From NCBI RefSeq assembly GCF_001730685.1, contig NZ_MDJR01000001.1, positions 434,001 through 498,000 of the forward strand: 64,000 nt of DNA. Reading direction: 5' to 3'. Position 1 is the first letter of the stretch. Each line of letters starts with the position of its first letter. The position numbers and the translations under genes were made by a program. The DNA comes from Caloranaerobacter ferrireducens. GTDB lineage: Bacteria > Bacillota > Clostridia > Tissierellales > Thermohalobacteraceae. Positions 45,183-53,845 of this stretch are shown here, one piece after another. The notes beneath the pieces were generated by a model. That model was not told the origin of the DNA. It saw only the letters and a list, made by a program, of their open reading frames with translations, and did not search any database.

Positions 45183-47090
45183 ATGAAAAACGTTATCATA
45201 GGTACTGCTGGACATATAGATCATGGAAAAACAACTCTAATCAAAGCATTGACAGGCAGAGAAACTGATAGATTAAAAGAAGAAAAAGAAAGAGGAATAT
45301 CTATTGAGCTAGGTTTTACATATTTTGATTTGCCTAGTGGAAGACGAGCAGGAATTATTGATGTTCCAGGACATGAAAAATTTATTAAAAATATGCTAGC
45401 AGGCGTAATAGGTATGGATATTGTAATTTTGGTTGTGGCAGCAGACGAAGGTGTTATGCCTCAGACTAAAGAGCATCTAGATATATTGAATTTGCTAGAT
45501 ATTAAAAAAGGCTTAGTAGCAATTACTAAAGCTGATTTAGTAGATGAAGATTGGCTAAGTCTTGTAATAGATGATATAAATAATCAGCTTAAAGGTACTT
45601 TTTTGGAGAACAGTCCAGTTATACCTGTATCTTCAACAAAAGGAATAGGAATTCGTGAACTTATAGAAACTATAGATAAGCTTACAGAAGAAATAGAAGA
45701 AAGAGATATTACAGAAACTCCAAGGTTACCAGTTGATAGAGCTTTTACAATATCAGGTTTTGGAACAGTAGTAACTGGCACATTAATATCTGGTAAATTT
45801 AAAGAGGGAGATGAAGTTCAAATTTTCCCTGGAAATAAAACAAGTAGAATTAGATCTATACAGGTGCACGGTAAGAATACTAGTGAAGCTTATGCTGGTC
45901 AAAGGGTAGCAATAAATTTAGCTGGTATAAAGAAAAATGAAGTTGATAGGGGAAATGTAATAGCTCCTATAGGTTCTATGAAATCTACAATGATGTTAGA
46001 TGTAAAACTACATTGTTTAAAAGATTCTAATAGAACTATAAAAAATCGTGCGAGATTGAGGTTATATCTAGGCACTAGCGAAATATTAACAAGAGCAGTA
46101 TTACTTGATAGAGAAGAATTATATCCAGGAGAAAGTTGCTATGCTCAATTAAGGCTAGAAGAAGAAACAGTAGCTAAAAGAGGAGATAAATTTATTATTA
46201 GATTTTATTCACCTATGGAAACAATTGGAGGTGGAGAAATATTAGATTCAAATCCACCAAAAAGAAAGAGGTTTGACGAAGCTATAATAAAGGAATTTGA
46301 ATTAAAAGAGAAAGGGAAGCCTATTGATATAGTTGAAAATTTTGTACATGAAAATAGCAGAGAGTTCCCTAGTATAACAGATATAGCAAAGAATACTGTT
46401 ATTCCTCAGGATAAAATAGAATTACTAGTAAATGAATTACAAGAAAAAAATAAAGTAGTTAGATTTAGCTTATTAAATGATAAACACGTGATTCATAAGG
46501 ATTATTTCTCTAAGCTTACTAAAGATGTTATTGAGGAATTAAATACATATCATAAAAATAACCCATTAAAATCAGGGATGCTAAAAGAGGAATTAAGAAG
46601 TAAATTACTAGGACATATTAAACCTAAACTAGGTGATTTGGTGATAAATAAATTGAGTGAAGATGGTATAATTAAAATTATATTTGATAAAGTTGCGTTA
46701 AAGGATTTTGTTCCTGAATTTAATGACTTGCAAAATGAAATAAAAAATCAGTTAGAAAGCATATATATAAATGGAAAGTATGCACCTCCTAAAAAAGATG
46801 AAGCAATATCTCAATTAAAATACAAGAAAGAAGAAGTTATACAAGTATATGATGCAATGATAGATCAAGGAATACTTGTTAAAGCAACTGATGAGATTGC
46901 ATTTCATAAGAAAGTATATGATGAATGTCTAGAAAAACTTAAAAAGTTTATTGAAGATAATGGTTCAATAACGTTGTCTCAATTTAGGGATTTATTAGGA
47001 ACTAGTAGAAAGTTTGCCGTAGCATTATTAGAAGATTTTGACAGAAAGAAGATTACTAAACGCATTGAAGATAAGAGAGTTTTACTGTAA
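45183..47090 (+). CDS. selB: Selenocysteine-specific elongation factor SelB
   Basis: SelB delivers selenocysteyl-tRNA to UGA codons marked by a SECIS. The 635-residue protein begins with the EF-Tu-like G domain (GTAGHIDHGKTTLIKALTGR, DVPGHEKFIKNMLAG, TKADLV) and ends in winged-helix domains that bind the SECIS (C-terminal SLSQFRDLLGTSRKFAVALL-like region). Length is normal. It is separated from selA by 12 bases. Confidence 0.97.
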   Translation: MKNVIIGTAGHIDHGKTTLIKALTGRETDRLKEEKERGISIELGFTYFDLPSGRRAGIIDVPGHEKFIKNMLAGVIGMDIVILVVAADEGVMPQTKEHLDILNLLDIKKGLVAITKADLVDEDWLSLVIDDINNQLKGTFLENSPVIPVSSTKGIGIRELIETIDKLTEEIEERDITETPRLPVDRAFTISGFGTVVTGTLISGKFKEGDEVQIFPGNKTSRIRSIQVHGKNTSEAYAGQRVAINLAGIKKNEVDRGNVIAPIGSMKSTMMLDVKLHCLKDSNRTIKNRARLRLYLGTSEILTRAVLLDREELYPGESCYAQLRLEEETVAKRGDKFIIRFYSPMETIGGGEILDSNPPKRKRFDEAIIKEFELKEKGKPIDIVENFVHENSREFPSITDIAKNTVIPQDKIELLVNELQEKNKVVRFSLLNDKHVIHKDYFSKLTKDVIEELNTYHKNNPLKSGMLKEELRSKLLGHIKPKLGDLVINKLSEDGIIKIIFDKVALKDFVPEFNDLQNEIKNQLESIYINGKYAPPKKDEAISQLKYKKEEVIQVYDAMIDQGILVKATDEIAFHKKVYDECLEKLKKFIEDNGSITLSQFRDLLGTSRKFAVALLEDFDRKKITKRIEDKRVLL

Positions 47091-47156
47091 AATAGATAAA
47101 AAGACAAAGAACAAAATCTTCGATTTAAATAAATTATATAAGGTAGATTTTGCCTA

Positions 47157-47225
47157 TATCCATTACGGAAATTATATTTAAAATTATCCATAGTTTAATA
47201 AGAAATATAATTTCCTATGGATTAT
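47157..47225 (+). repeat. 70-bp dispersed inverted-repeat element, copy B
   Basis: TATCCATTACGGAAATTATA at the left and TATAATTTCCTATGGATTAT at the right are inverted copies, with AT-rich centre ATTATCCATAGTTTAATAAG. It matches the reverse complement of 30800-30869 over the whole length. It lies in the gap between selB and the response regulator gene. Confidence 0.8.
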
Positions 47226-47303
47226 AAAAGAAGGATTTTTGATGAATTTTGTAGAATTACTTGAATACAGATTGATTATAAATAAACAATTTGAGGTGAT
47301 AAG

Positions 47304-47996
47304 ATGGGCAATCATATTTTAATAGTAGACGATGAGCCCTTAATGGTTAAAGGTTTAAAATATAGCTTGGAACAGGATGGATATAAAATAGATACTGCTT
47401 ATGATGGTAATGAAGCTTTAAAAAAAGCATTAGACAATAGTTATGATTTAATCATACTAGATTTAATGCTTCCAGGAATTGATGGGCTCGAAGTATGTCA
47501 AAAAATTAGAGAAAAATCACAAGTACCTATTATTATGTTAACAGCTAAAGGTGAAGATATAAATAAAATTTTAGGACTTGAATATGGTGCTGATGATTAT
47601 CTTACAAAACCTTTCAATATTTTAGAGTTAAAAGCAAGGATAAAGGCAATTCTTAGAAGAGTAGTAGCTAGAGAAACAAAAATAGGTGACCAAGTTATTA
47701 AAGTCGATAACTTTACAATAAATACTTTAGGTAGAAAAGTAACAGTAAGAGGAAAAGAAATTAATTTAACAGCAAAAGAATTTGACTTGCTTTTATTACT
47801 TGCTTCAAATCCAGGCAAAGTTTTCAGTAGAGAAGAGCTATTAGAAGTTATTTGGGGATATGAATATTTTGGTGATTTGAGAACTGTTGATGTGCATATA
47901 AGGAGATTAAGAGAAAAAATAGAGAAAAACTCCAGTCAGCCTGAATATATTTTAACCAAATGGGGAGTTGGTTACTATTTTAGGAACAGAGCATAA
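47304..47996 (+). CDS. OmpR/PhoB family response regulator
   Basis: A 230-residue two-component regulator: receiver domain with IVDDEPLMVKGLKYSLEQDG, phospho-accepting Asp53 in DLIILDLMLPGIDG, and the conserved threonine and lysine (MLTAKG, DDYLTKPF). The C-terminal winged helix (LTAKEFDLLLLLASNPGKVF, then VDVHIRRLREKIE) binds DNA. GAGGTGATA precedes ATG 47304. It overlaps the sensor kinase gene, its cognate partner. Confidence 0.95.
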   Translation: MGNHILIVDDEPLMVKGLKYSLEQDGYKIDTAYDGNEALKKALDNSYDLIILDLMLPGIDGLEVCQKIREKSQVPIIMLTAKGEDINKILGLEYGADDYLTKPFNILELKARIKAILRRVVARETKIGDQVIKVDNFTINTLGRKVTVRGKEINLTAKEFDLLLLLASNPGKVFSREELLEVIWGYEYFGDLRTVDVHIRRLREKIEKNSSQPEYILTKWGVGYYFRNRA

Positions 47997-49419
47997 AAGA
48001 AAAAGATTTATCAGTATAAGGTGGAAGCTTGTATCCACCTATTTATTATTGGTATTAATGTCACAAATGATTATTAGTATTTTTATAAGTCAGAATATTC
48101 TAAACACCTATATACAAGAAAAACGTCAGGAAATATTAACTAAGTCTAATATTTTGTCTAATAGAATTAAGTTTTATTTGCCGAATAACAAAATTTTAGT
48201 ATTAGATAATCTATTAAAAACGCTAGTAGAAAATTATAGTAAAGAAATTAAAGCAAGAATAATAATAGTTGATAAGGATAATATGGTTAAAAGTGATTCG
48301 AATAATGAGTTTGAAGGTTCTAGATTGTATCATTCCGAAATACAGAAAGCACTTGCAGGTATAAGTAATTCAAGTGTTTACAGTTTCAAAGAGTATGGAC
48401 ATGTTATGTATGTAGCAGTACCAATTATACTTGATGATGAAGTAATAGGTTCTACATTTGTATCAGTATCATTAAATGATATATATAATGTAGTTGATAG
48501 AATAAATAACAAACTGAGATTAATATCTTTAGCAAGTATAATTTTAGTAGCAGTAATGAGCTTTATATTTGCAGATTTTATAACAAAACCAATTTCAGAA
48601 ATGACAAAAGCTATAACCAAAATGGCACAGGGGAATTTAGGGCAGAAAGTTGAAATTAAGACAAATGATGAATTTAAGCAGTTAGCTAATGCTTTTAATG
48701 TTATGAGTACTAAACTAAGTCAAGTTGATAAGCAGAGAAAAGATTTTGTAGCAAATGTTTCGCATGAATTAAGAACACCATTATCTTCTATTAAATTACT
48801 TTCTGAGTCTTTACTACATCAAAAAGAAGTGGATGCTTTGGTTTATAGAGAATTTTTACAGGATATAGATTCAGAAATAGACAGGTTGAATAGCATAATT
48901 GATGATTTGCTTATCTTAGTAGATTTGGACAAGGAAAAATTAACACTTGACTTTAAAACAACATATATTAACTTTTTGGTAGAAAAAATAATTGCTAGGC
49001 TTAAGCCTTTAGCTGATAATAAGAAAATTAGCTTGGATTATATTGAAAAGGAGAAAGTTCAGATAAAGGTAGATACTAATAAAATACAGCAAGCTGTAAT
49101 AAATATTATTCATAATGCAATTAAATATACTCCTGAGGGAGGTAGAGTAGAGGTTAAGCTATATACTGAAGGAGACTATGTAGTGATTCGTGTTAAAGAC
49201 AATGGGATAGGTATACCTAAGGAAAGTTTACCTCAAATTTTTGATAGATTTTATAGAGTTGACAAGGCTAGGTCAAGAAGTACTGGAGGTACTGGATTAG
49301 GATTATCAATTGCGTATCAAATAGTAAGTTTACATCAGGGAACTATAGATGTAGAAAGTGAATTAGGAAAGGGAAGTACATTTTATATTAAGATACCTAT
49401 TGATTTAAACTTAGCTTAA
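47968..49419 (+). CDS. Sensor histidine kinase, partner of the upstream regulator
   Basis: A 483-residue membrane kinase: first membrane helix (LVSTYLLLVLMSQMIISIFI), an extracellular double-PAS-like region, second helix near residue 195, HAMP, HisKA with His266 in FVANVSHELRTPLSSIKLL, and an HATPase domain (IIHNAIKYTPEGG, VKDNGIGIPKESLPQIFDRF, GGTGLGLSIAY). The layout matches WalK/PhoR-like kinases. The only usual start codon before the first helix is TTG 47968, inside the regulator gene, with GGGGAG almost touching it, so the true start is uncertain. Confidence 0.92.
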   Translation: MVTILGTEHKRKRFISIRWKLVSTYLLLVLMSQMIISIFISQNILNTYIQEKRQEILTKSNILSNRIKFYLPNNKILVLDNLLKTLVENYSKEIKARIIIVDKDNMVKSDSNNEFEGSRLYHSEIQKALAGISNSSVYSFKEYGHVMYVAVPIILDDEVIGSTFVSVSLNDIYNVVDRINNKLRLISLASIILVAVMSFIFADFITKPISEMTKAITKMAQGNLGQKVEIKTNDEFKQLANAFNVMSTKLSQVDKQRKDFVANVSHELRTPLSSIKLLSESLLHQKEVDALVYREFLQDIDSEIDRLNSIIDDLLILVDLDKEKLTLDFKTTYINFLVEKIIARLKPLADNKKISLDYIEKEKVQIKVDTNKIQQAVINIIHNAIKYTPEGGRVEVKLYTEGDYVVIRVKDNGIGIPKESLPQIFDRFYRVDKARSRSTGGTGLGLSIAYQIVSLHQGTIDVESELGKGSTFYIKIPIDLNLA

Positions 49420-49433
49420 TTCGGAGGGTTAAG

Positions 49434-50318
49434 ATGAAAAGTAAAATCTTAATATTAACTTTGATTTTTATTTTCTTTTTTACTGGTTGTAATGAAAATA
49501 AAATAATTTATGATGAGTCAAATAGTTACTTGCCTATTAATCCCTTTCCAGAAAAAAATATTCATAATATAACTCTCTATTTTCCAGATAAGGATTTAAA
49601 CTATTTAGTTCCTGAAATTAGAGAGGTTGATATAAGAAACCAGCCGATTGAAAAAATAATTATTGAAGAATTGCTAAAAGGAACAAAAAATGAAGAATTA
49701 ACCAGTTTAATACCTTCAGAAACAAGATTAATTTCAACTGATATTGTTGGGAAAGTTATATATTTGAATTTTTCAAAGGAACTATTAAAAGGAAGTATGA
49801 GTGAAAAAGAAGAGGCGTTAGTACTATATTCTATTATTAATTCAGCTGCACAGATTGAGAATGTGGATAAAGTACAGATACTTATAGAGGGTGAAGCTAG
49901 AGAAGTATTTTATAAATATTTTACTATTGATAAACCGAAAGAGCCTAGTTCATTAATTATCAATAATAAATATGTTAGTCCAATCAGTACAGTTATAGAA
50001 TATTATGATAATATTATTAATCAAAACTATATTGAAGTTGCTAATTTGTTTCATATTAATGGAGACAAAAATATAAATTATTATACTATGAAATCTTATT
50101 TTCAAGACTATTATGGTAATATTTCAAAATATTTAGTGAAAGAATATAAAATAAATAATTATGATAAATTTGTAGATGTTTATGTAGTTTTAGAATTGTT
50201 CTATAACAACGATATGAATAAGAAAATTCATGAGCAGGAGTTTATCTTAATTTTAAGAAATGGTAGATTTAAAATTAATGAAATATTGAACAAAAACTTT
50301 CTTCTAAACATAAAGTAA
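49434..50318 (+). CDS. GerMN domain lipoprotein
   Basis: A 294-residue lipoprotein (lipobox FTGC in FIFFFTGCNENK) with one GerMN domain: ITLYFPDKDLNYLVPEIREV, EKIIIEELLKGTKNEEL, VIYLNFSKELL and VDKVQILIEGE. GerM is needed for engulfment and germination in Bacillus; single-domain versions also occur with two-component systems, as here. The last 110 residues are not recognised and look like an NTF2/DUF4829-type beta fold. It follows the kinase gene by 14 bases and so is likely in the same operon. Confidence 0.82.
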   Translation: MKSKILILTLIFIFFFTGCNENKIIYDESNSYLPINPFPEKNIHNITLYFPDKDLNYLVPEIREVDIRNQPIEKIIIEELLKGTKNEELTSLIPSETRLISTDIVGKVIYLNFSKELLKGSMSEKEEALVLYSIINSAAQIENVDKVQILIEGEAREVFYKYFTIDKPKEPSSLIINNKYVSPISTVIEYYDNIINQNYIEVANLFHINGDKNINYYTMKSYFQDYYGNISKYLVKEYKINNYDKFVDVYVVLELFYNNDMNKKIHEQEFILILRNGRFKINEILNKNFLLNIK

Positions 50319-50383
50319 AAAAACATTTTATTAAAATTAAAAGACTTTTTTATAGGTTTCCATGTGTTAGAGTAAAAAAGTAC

Positions 50384-50412
50384 TTGAAAATATATTAAAA
50401 AGTAACTATAAT
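50384..50412 (+). promoter_or_regulatory. Promoter of the tRNA-Sec gene
   Basis: TTGAAA (50384-50389), 17-base spacer, TATAAT (50407-50412), with the tRNA starting 18 bases later. Confidence 0.8.
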
Positions 50413-50430
50413 TAATATTGCAGCAGTAAT

Positions 50431-50527
50431 GGGGGTAGATGGCAGCTGGTGTTGCCTCTGGTCTTCAAAACCAGTACGGGGCGTTAGGAGCGTCCTGGGT
50501 GGGTTCGATTCCCACATATCCCCGCCA
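50431..50527 (+). tRNA. selC: tRNA-Sec (anticodon UCA), CCA encoded
   Basis: The molecule has an acceptor stem GGGGGTA/TATCCCC with discriminator G and encoded CCA, an extended D stem (GGCAGC/GTTGCC), the anticodon arm CTGGT-CTTCAAA-ACCAG giving anticodon TCA, a long variable arm starting CGGGGCGTTAGGAGCG, and a T arm GTGGG-TTCGATT-CCCAC. The long D stem and variable arm are the hallmarks of tRNA-Sec. It decodes the UGA in selD. Confidence 0.96.
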
Positions 50528-50551
50528 TTAATTAATATTTAGAGAAGATAT

Positions 50552-50580
50552 GCGGCATGAAAGTCGCTTTTTTTTATTTT
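50552..50580 (+). terminator. Terminator after tRNA-Sec
   Basis: GCGGC (50552-50556), 6-base loop, GTCGC (50563-50567) with one G-U pair, followed by eight T's. Short stem but a strong T run. Confidence 0.65.
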
Positions 50581-50601
50581 TTGCATTTTTTGTTACATTC
50601 T

Positions 50602-50629
50602 TTGAATTTAATTTTGGGATTGGTATAAT
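50602..50629 (+). promoter_or_regulatory. Promoter of the UspA-like gene
   Basis: TTGAAT (50602-50607), 16-base spacer, TATAAT (50624-50629), about 68 bases before the start codon. Confidence 0.6.
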
Positions 50630-50697
50630 TATAGTAGTGAGGTATGGAAAATATATTCACATTTAAGTATAAATTGCTTATTGAAAGGGGATTTCCT

Positions 50698-51081
50698 ATG
50701 AGATCAGGAAAAAATATAATGGTTTGTGTTACACAGCAAAAAACTTGTGAAAGATTAATAATGAAAGGATATAAGGCTGTAAGAAGCGATAATGATAAAT
50801 TATTTGTAATACATGTAGTTAACGAAAAAGATAAGTTCTTGAATAATTCAAGTGATGGAGAGGCTTTAGAATATTTATTTAATGTTTCAAAAAAAGTAGG
50901 TGCTGATTTAACTGTATTAAGGTCAAAAGACGTAGTGAAAGCTATGGCTGATTTTGCTAAGAAGCACAATATTACTAATATTATTATGGGTGCTTCACCA
51001 GATAGTGATGATTTAAAAGATCATAAAATAGCCATGAAACTAAAGCAGATGTTACCATTTGTTGACTTTACTATTGTTTAG
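50698..51081 (+). CDS. Universal stress protein UspA-like
   Basis: A 127-residue single-domain protein starting NIMVCVTQQKTCERLIMKGY with a later NITNIIMGASPDSDD, the pattern of the UspA-like domain that also occurs in the sensor kinase KdpD. Starting at ATG 50698 (AAGGGG 7 bases upstream) gives the normal length. The nucleotide-binding glycine motif is degenerate, so ATP binding is unsure. It has its own promoter; function unknown. Confidence 0.8.
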   Translation: MRSGKNIMVCVTQQKTCERLIMKGYKAVRSDNDKLFVIHVVNEKDKFLNNSSDGEALEYLFNVSKKVGADLTVLRSKDVVKAMADFAKKHNITNIIMGASPDSDDLKDHKIAMKLKQMLPFVDFTIV

Positions 51082-51101
51082 GAATAGTTGAATTAAACAA
51101 A

Positions 51102-51160
51102 CTCTCTTGGGAATAATAAAAATGCTATAAGTAATATATATTTATCCAAGGGAGTGTTTT
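51102..51160 (+). promoter_or_regulatory. Hairpin pairing with the Shine-Dalgarno site of the DsrE-like gene
   Basis: CTCTCTTGG (51102-51110) pairs with CCAAGGGAG (51146-51154) with one G-U pair, over a 35-base loop; the right arm is the ribosome-binding site of the next gene and is followed by GTTTTT. It can act as a terminator for the upstream gene, a translational lock for the downstream gene, or both. Confidence 0.5.
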
Positions 51161-51161
51161 T

Positions 51162-51638
51162 ATGGGAAAAAGACTAAATTTACTAGTATTCAGTGGTGAT
51201 TATGATAAAGCTTTAGCTTCTTTAATTATTGCTAATGGTGCCAAGGATTTAGGTATAGATGTAACTATGTTTTTTGCATTTTGGGGCTTATTAGTTATAA
51301 GAGATCCAGATAAATTGGAATTTGAAAAGAAATCTTTTCTTCAAAAGATATTTAGTCTTTTTATACCAAAGGGAATTGAAAATTTGAGTTTATCAAAAAT
51401 GAATATGGGTGGAATGGGACAGAAAATGTTAAAAAAGATGATGAAAGAAAGCAATAAACCACTACTTATTGATTTTTTAAATGGTGCTAGAAAAAAAGGG
51501 GTTAAATTCTATGGTTGTAAGTTATCACAAGAGGTAATGGGCTTTAAAAAAGAAGAATTAATACCAGAAGTAGAAATTATAGAAGTATATGAATATCTCA
51601 AAGATGCTTTAGAGTCAGATATACAATTATTCATATAA
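51162..51638 (+). CDS. DsrE/DsrF/DrsH-like family protein
   Basis: A 158-residue protein with LNLLVFSGDYDKALASLIIA and MFFAFWGLLVIRDP, then a methionine-rich stretch (NMGGMGQKMLKKMMKESNK), and GVKFYGCKLSQEVMGFKKEEL. This is the family often called peroxiredoxin-like or DsrE/F-like, linked to sulfur or persulfide transfer; the cysteine in FYGCKLS may be the active one. ATG 51162 has AAGGGAG 7 bases upstream. Role unproven. Confidence 0.82.
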   Translation: MGKRLNLLVFSGDYDKALASLIIANGAKDLGIDVTMFFAFWGLLVIRDPDKLEFEKKSFLQKIFSLFIPKGIENLSLSKMNMGGMGQKMLKKMMKESNKPLLIDFLNGARKKGVKFYGCKLSQEVMGFKKEELIPEVEIIEVYEYLKDALESDIQLFI

Positions 51639-51657
51639 ATTAAAGGTGGGGGACATT

Positions 51658-51933
51658 ATGTCTTTTATTAAAAGAGCATCTACAGCTATAAAATATTTAT
51701 TAGATGCAAAAGTTCCATTTTTAAAAAAGATATGGATTATATTAGGACTTATCTATTTAATTAGTCCAATCGATCTATTACCAGAACCAATATTAGGATT
51801 TGGTATAATTGATGATATCGTTTTGATAATGTACATTTTAGCTAAGCTAGCTAAGGATTTAGATGAATATATAAATAAAGAGAATAAAATAATAGAAAAT
51901 GTCGAATATGAAGTTAAAGACGAAAAAGATTAA
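51658..51933 (+). CDS. YkvA/DUF1232 membrane protein
   Basis: A 91-residue protein with KVPFLKKIWIILGLIYLISP then IDLLPEPILGFGIIDDI, the DUF1232 signature (one hydrophobic hairpin with the P-x-D-L-(I/L)-P motif). ATG 51658 follows GGTGGGGG. The function of the family is not known. It follows the DsrE-like gene by 19 bases. Confidence 0.85.
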   Translation: MSFIKRASTAIKYLLDAKVPFLKKIWIILGLIYLISPIDLLPEPILGFGIIDDIVLIMYILAKLAKDLDEYINKENKIIENVEYEVKDEKD

Positions 51934-51961
51934 ATATATTCATATTTGATGTCTAAAAACT

Positions 51962-51990
51962 GTGACAATTCATATAAAAAATGGTAAAAT
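51962..51990 (+). promoter_or_regulatory. Candidate promoter of the membrane protein gene at 52021
   Basis: GTGACA (51962-51967), 17-base spacer, TAAAAT (51985-51990), about 30 bases before the start codon. Confidence 0.5.
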
Positions 51991-52020
51991 AGACATATAA
52001 TCAATCGAAAGGAAGATTAT

Positions 52021-53406
52021 ATGTCGAGTAAAATATTTGAAAATCTTACCGTCATAGACATATATATTGAGAACAAATACCAGAAAATTTTAAGATGTAA
52101 AGGGAAAATTTCTGGTGAAGAGTATCTAGTAAATATTTTATTTGACAAGAGTTTATTTAAAAAAGAAGAACTAATTGTATTAAAAGAAGAATTTGATTTA
52201 GTAGAAAAGGTTGAAGAAACTGAAAAAGCTGTTTACATAATTACTAGACATGATGTCTATGAAGATATTTATGAACATATTCAAAAAAATAAAATTACAC
52301 TTAGCAATCAAATTAATTATGCAACTTTAATTTTAGAGAAAATAAATAAGATTAAATATTTACCATTAGAAGTTATATCATCAGCTGTACAAAGTAACAA
52401 TATTAAAGTAGATCAAAATAATAAATTGATTTTTACAGGACTAATAATTTTATCTGATGATAAACTTGTATCATATGGCCAAATCTTAAAAGATATTGCT
52501 AATTTATTACACATAATTTTTGACGGTAATGAAATTTCAAACGATAAAATATCTAAAGAAATACCACCAGATATACAGAAAATAATTGTAAAGTGTTTGG
52601 AAGAAAGATATGTAACTTTTGATGAAGTATTAAAAGATTTGAAATCATCTAAAATATATAGATTAATTAATCCAGAAAGAGAAGAAGGAAGAAAGATTCA
52701 TTCTGTTAGAACAAATCTAAAGAAGAGAAAAATGAAATTCAAAATTAAGAAAAGTGCTCTTGTTCTAGGTATAATTGCACTTATGTTATTGCCATTTGCA
52801 GCTATTTCAATAGGCAAGATGATAAAGTTAAATAAAGAAACAAAAGTTACAATGAATGAAGAAATCACTATAGATGACTTAGAAGATAAAAGCGAAACAC
52901 AAGAAAATAATATATTTGATCAATATGATATTGTAGATAAAGAAAGTGATGATACTTATGATGATGAAGAGCTTTTAAGTTACTTTGATGAGGAGATAAT
53001 TAATTCATTAGGTGAAACAAATGTAGCGAGTATTTCTGAAGAAAAATTTTTCCGAGGTAGTTATTCGCTAAAGGTAAGTATTCCAGAAGGAAAAAATAAT
53101 GATTTCTTAATAGGATTAGTTGATTTGAACAATGAAAAATTCGATTATCTAAAAAATAGGAATGTAGATATTTCTATGTGGATAAATTCTAATCAAACAC
53201 AAGATGCTGTTATAACTTTGGAATTAACGAATAAAGATAAAATTCTCAGCAAGGTTAGTAAAAAAATATATATTATTAAAGATAACTGGACTCTATATAA
53301 TTTAAATATAAATACAGATGCAGGAGAGTATATAAAGATTTATATTACCTCTGAAAAAGCAAGTGATATATGGATAGATTCATTTTCAGTAGAAATATTA
53401 AAGTAG
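52021..53406 (+). CDS. Single-pass membrane protein with kinase-like N-terminus and jelly-roll-like exterior
   Basis: A 461-residue protein of unclear family. Residues 1 to about 220 resemble a degenerate protein-kinase fold: a beta-rich start, then helices ending PPDIQKIIVKCLEERYVTFD, which is like the end of a Ser/Thr kinase C-lobe; no glycine loop, HRD or DFG motif is visible. A basic stretch (KKRKMKFKIKKS) leads to one membrane helix (ALVLGIIALMLLPFAAISIG). An acidic linker is followed by a beta-rich domain of about 140 residues (FFRGSYSLKVSIPEG, DNWTLYNLNINTDAG, DIWIDSFSVEIL) like carbohydrate-binding jelly rolls. A signalling or wall-sensing role is speculative. AAAGGAAG precedes ATG 52021. 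Confidence 0.6.
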   Translation: MSSKIFENLTVIDIYIENKYQKILRCKGKISGEEYLVNILFDKSLFKKEELIVLKEEFDLVEKVEETEKAVYIITRHDVYEDIYEHIQKNKITLSNQINYATLILEKINKIKYLPLEVISSAVQSNNIKVDQNNKLIFTGLIILSDDKLVSYGQILKDIANLLHIIFDGNEISNDKISKEIPPDIQKIIVKCLEERYVTFDEVLKDLKSSKIYRLINPEREEGRKIHSVRTNLKKRKMKFKIKKSALVLGIIALMLLPFAAISIGKMIKLNKETKVTMNEEITIDDLEDKSETQENNIFDQYDIVDKESDDTYDDEELLSYFDEEIINSLGETNVASISEEKFFRGSYSLKVSIPEGKNNDFLIGLVDLNNEKFDYLKNRNVDISMWINSNQTQDAVITLELTNKDKILSKVSKKIYIIKDNWTLYNLNINTDAGEYIKIYITSEKASDIWIDSFSVEILK

Positions 53407-53424
53407 GGCGTATTGCCCTACTTT
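53400..53424. terminator. Bidirectional terminator between converging genes
   Basis: AAAGTAGGGC (53400-53409) and GCCCTACTTT (53415-53424) form a 10-bp stem with a 5-base loop, between the membrane protein gene and the minus-strand SASP gene. T runs on both sides are short. Confidence 0.75.
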
Positions 53425-53429
53425 ATGTA

Positions 53430-53660
53430 TTATTTAAGTTTATTTGCTAAATCACGTTCTGCTTGTTCTATCATTCTTCTAACCATGTATCCTCCTACAT
53501 ATCCTGCATATTTACCACCGTTTTTTAAAACTTCTCTTGTAATTGGGTCTATGTCTTCTCTTTCGTGTATTTTATCAAGACCTAGTTCGCTTGCAATTTC
53601 TAGTTTTAATTCCATTAAAGCTTGTCGCGCTTCTGGCGCAGGTCTATTTCTTCTTGCCAT
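53430..53660 (-). CDS. Alpha/beta-type small acid-soluble spore protein
   Basis: A 76-residue SASP that coats and protects spore DNA and is degraded at germination. EARQALMELKLEIASELGLD contains the GPR protease cleavage site EIASE, and GGKYAGYVGGYMVRRMIEQA is the second conserved block. AAAGGAG lies 9 bases before the start. A forespore sigma-G promoter would be expected upstream but I cannot identify one with confidence. This is direct evidence that the organism forms spores. Confidence 0.96.
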   Translation of the reverse strand: MARRNRPAPEARQALMELKLEIASELGLDKIHEREDIDPITREVLKNGGKYAGYVGGYMVRRMIEQAERDLANKLK

Positions 53661-53845
53661 TTCAACAACTCCTTTCTTTTTTATTTATAGTTTTCCTAAT
53701 ATTTGTTTAATTAAATCATGATAAATTTACCAAATTATATATAAGACTTAAAACTGGACATACACAAAAATTTAGAATTACGAATAAATTATAAAATAGA
53801 TATGATATGGACGAAAATGAATATCAATTGAAAAGGAGGATTATA

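Noticed and set aside
53413-53721. Plus-strand frame opposite the SASP gene
   Set aside because: The minus-strand SASP is certain from its conserved sequence; this frame is its shadow.
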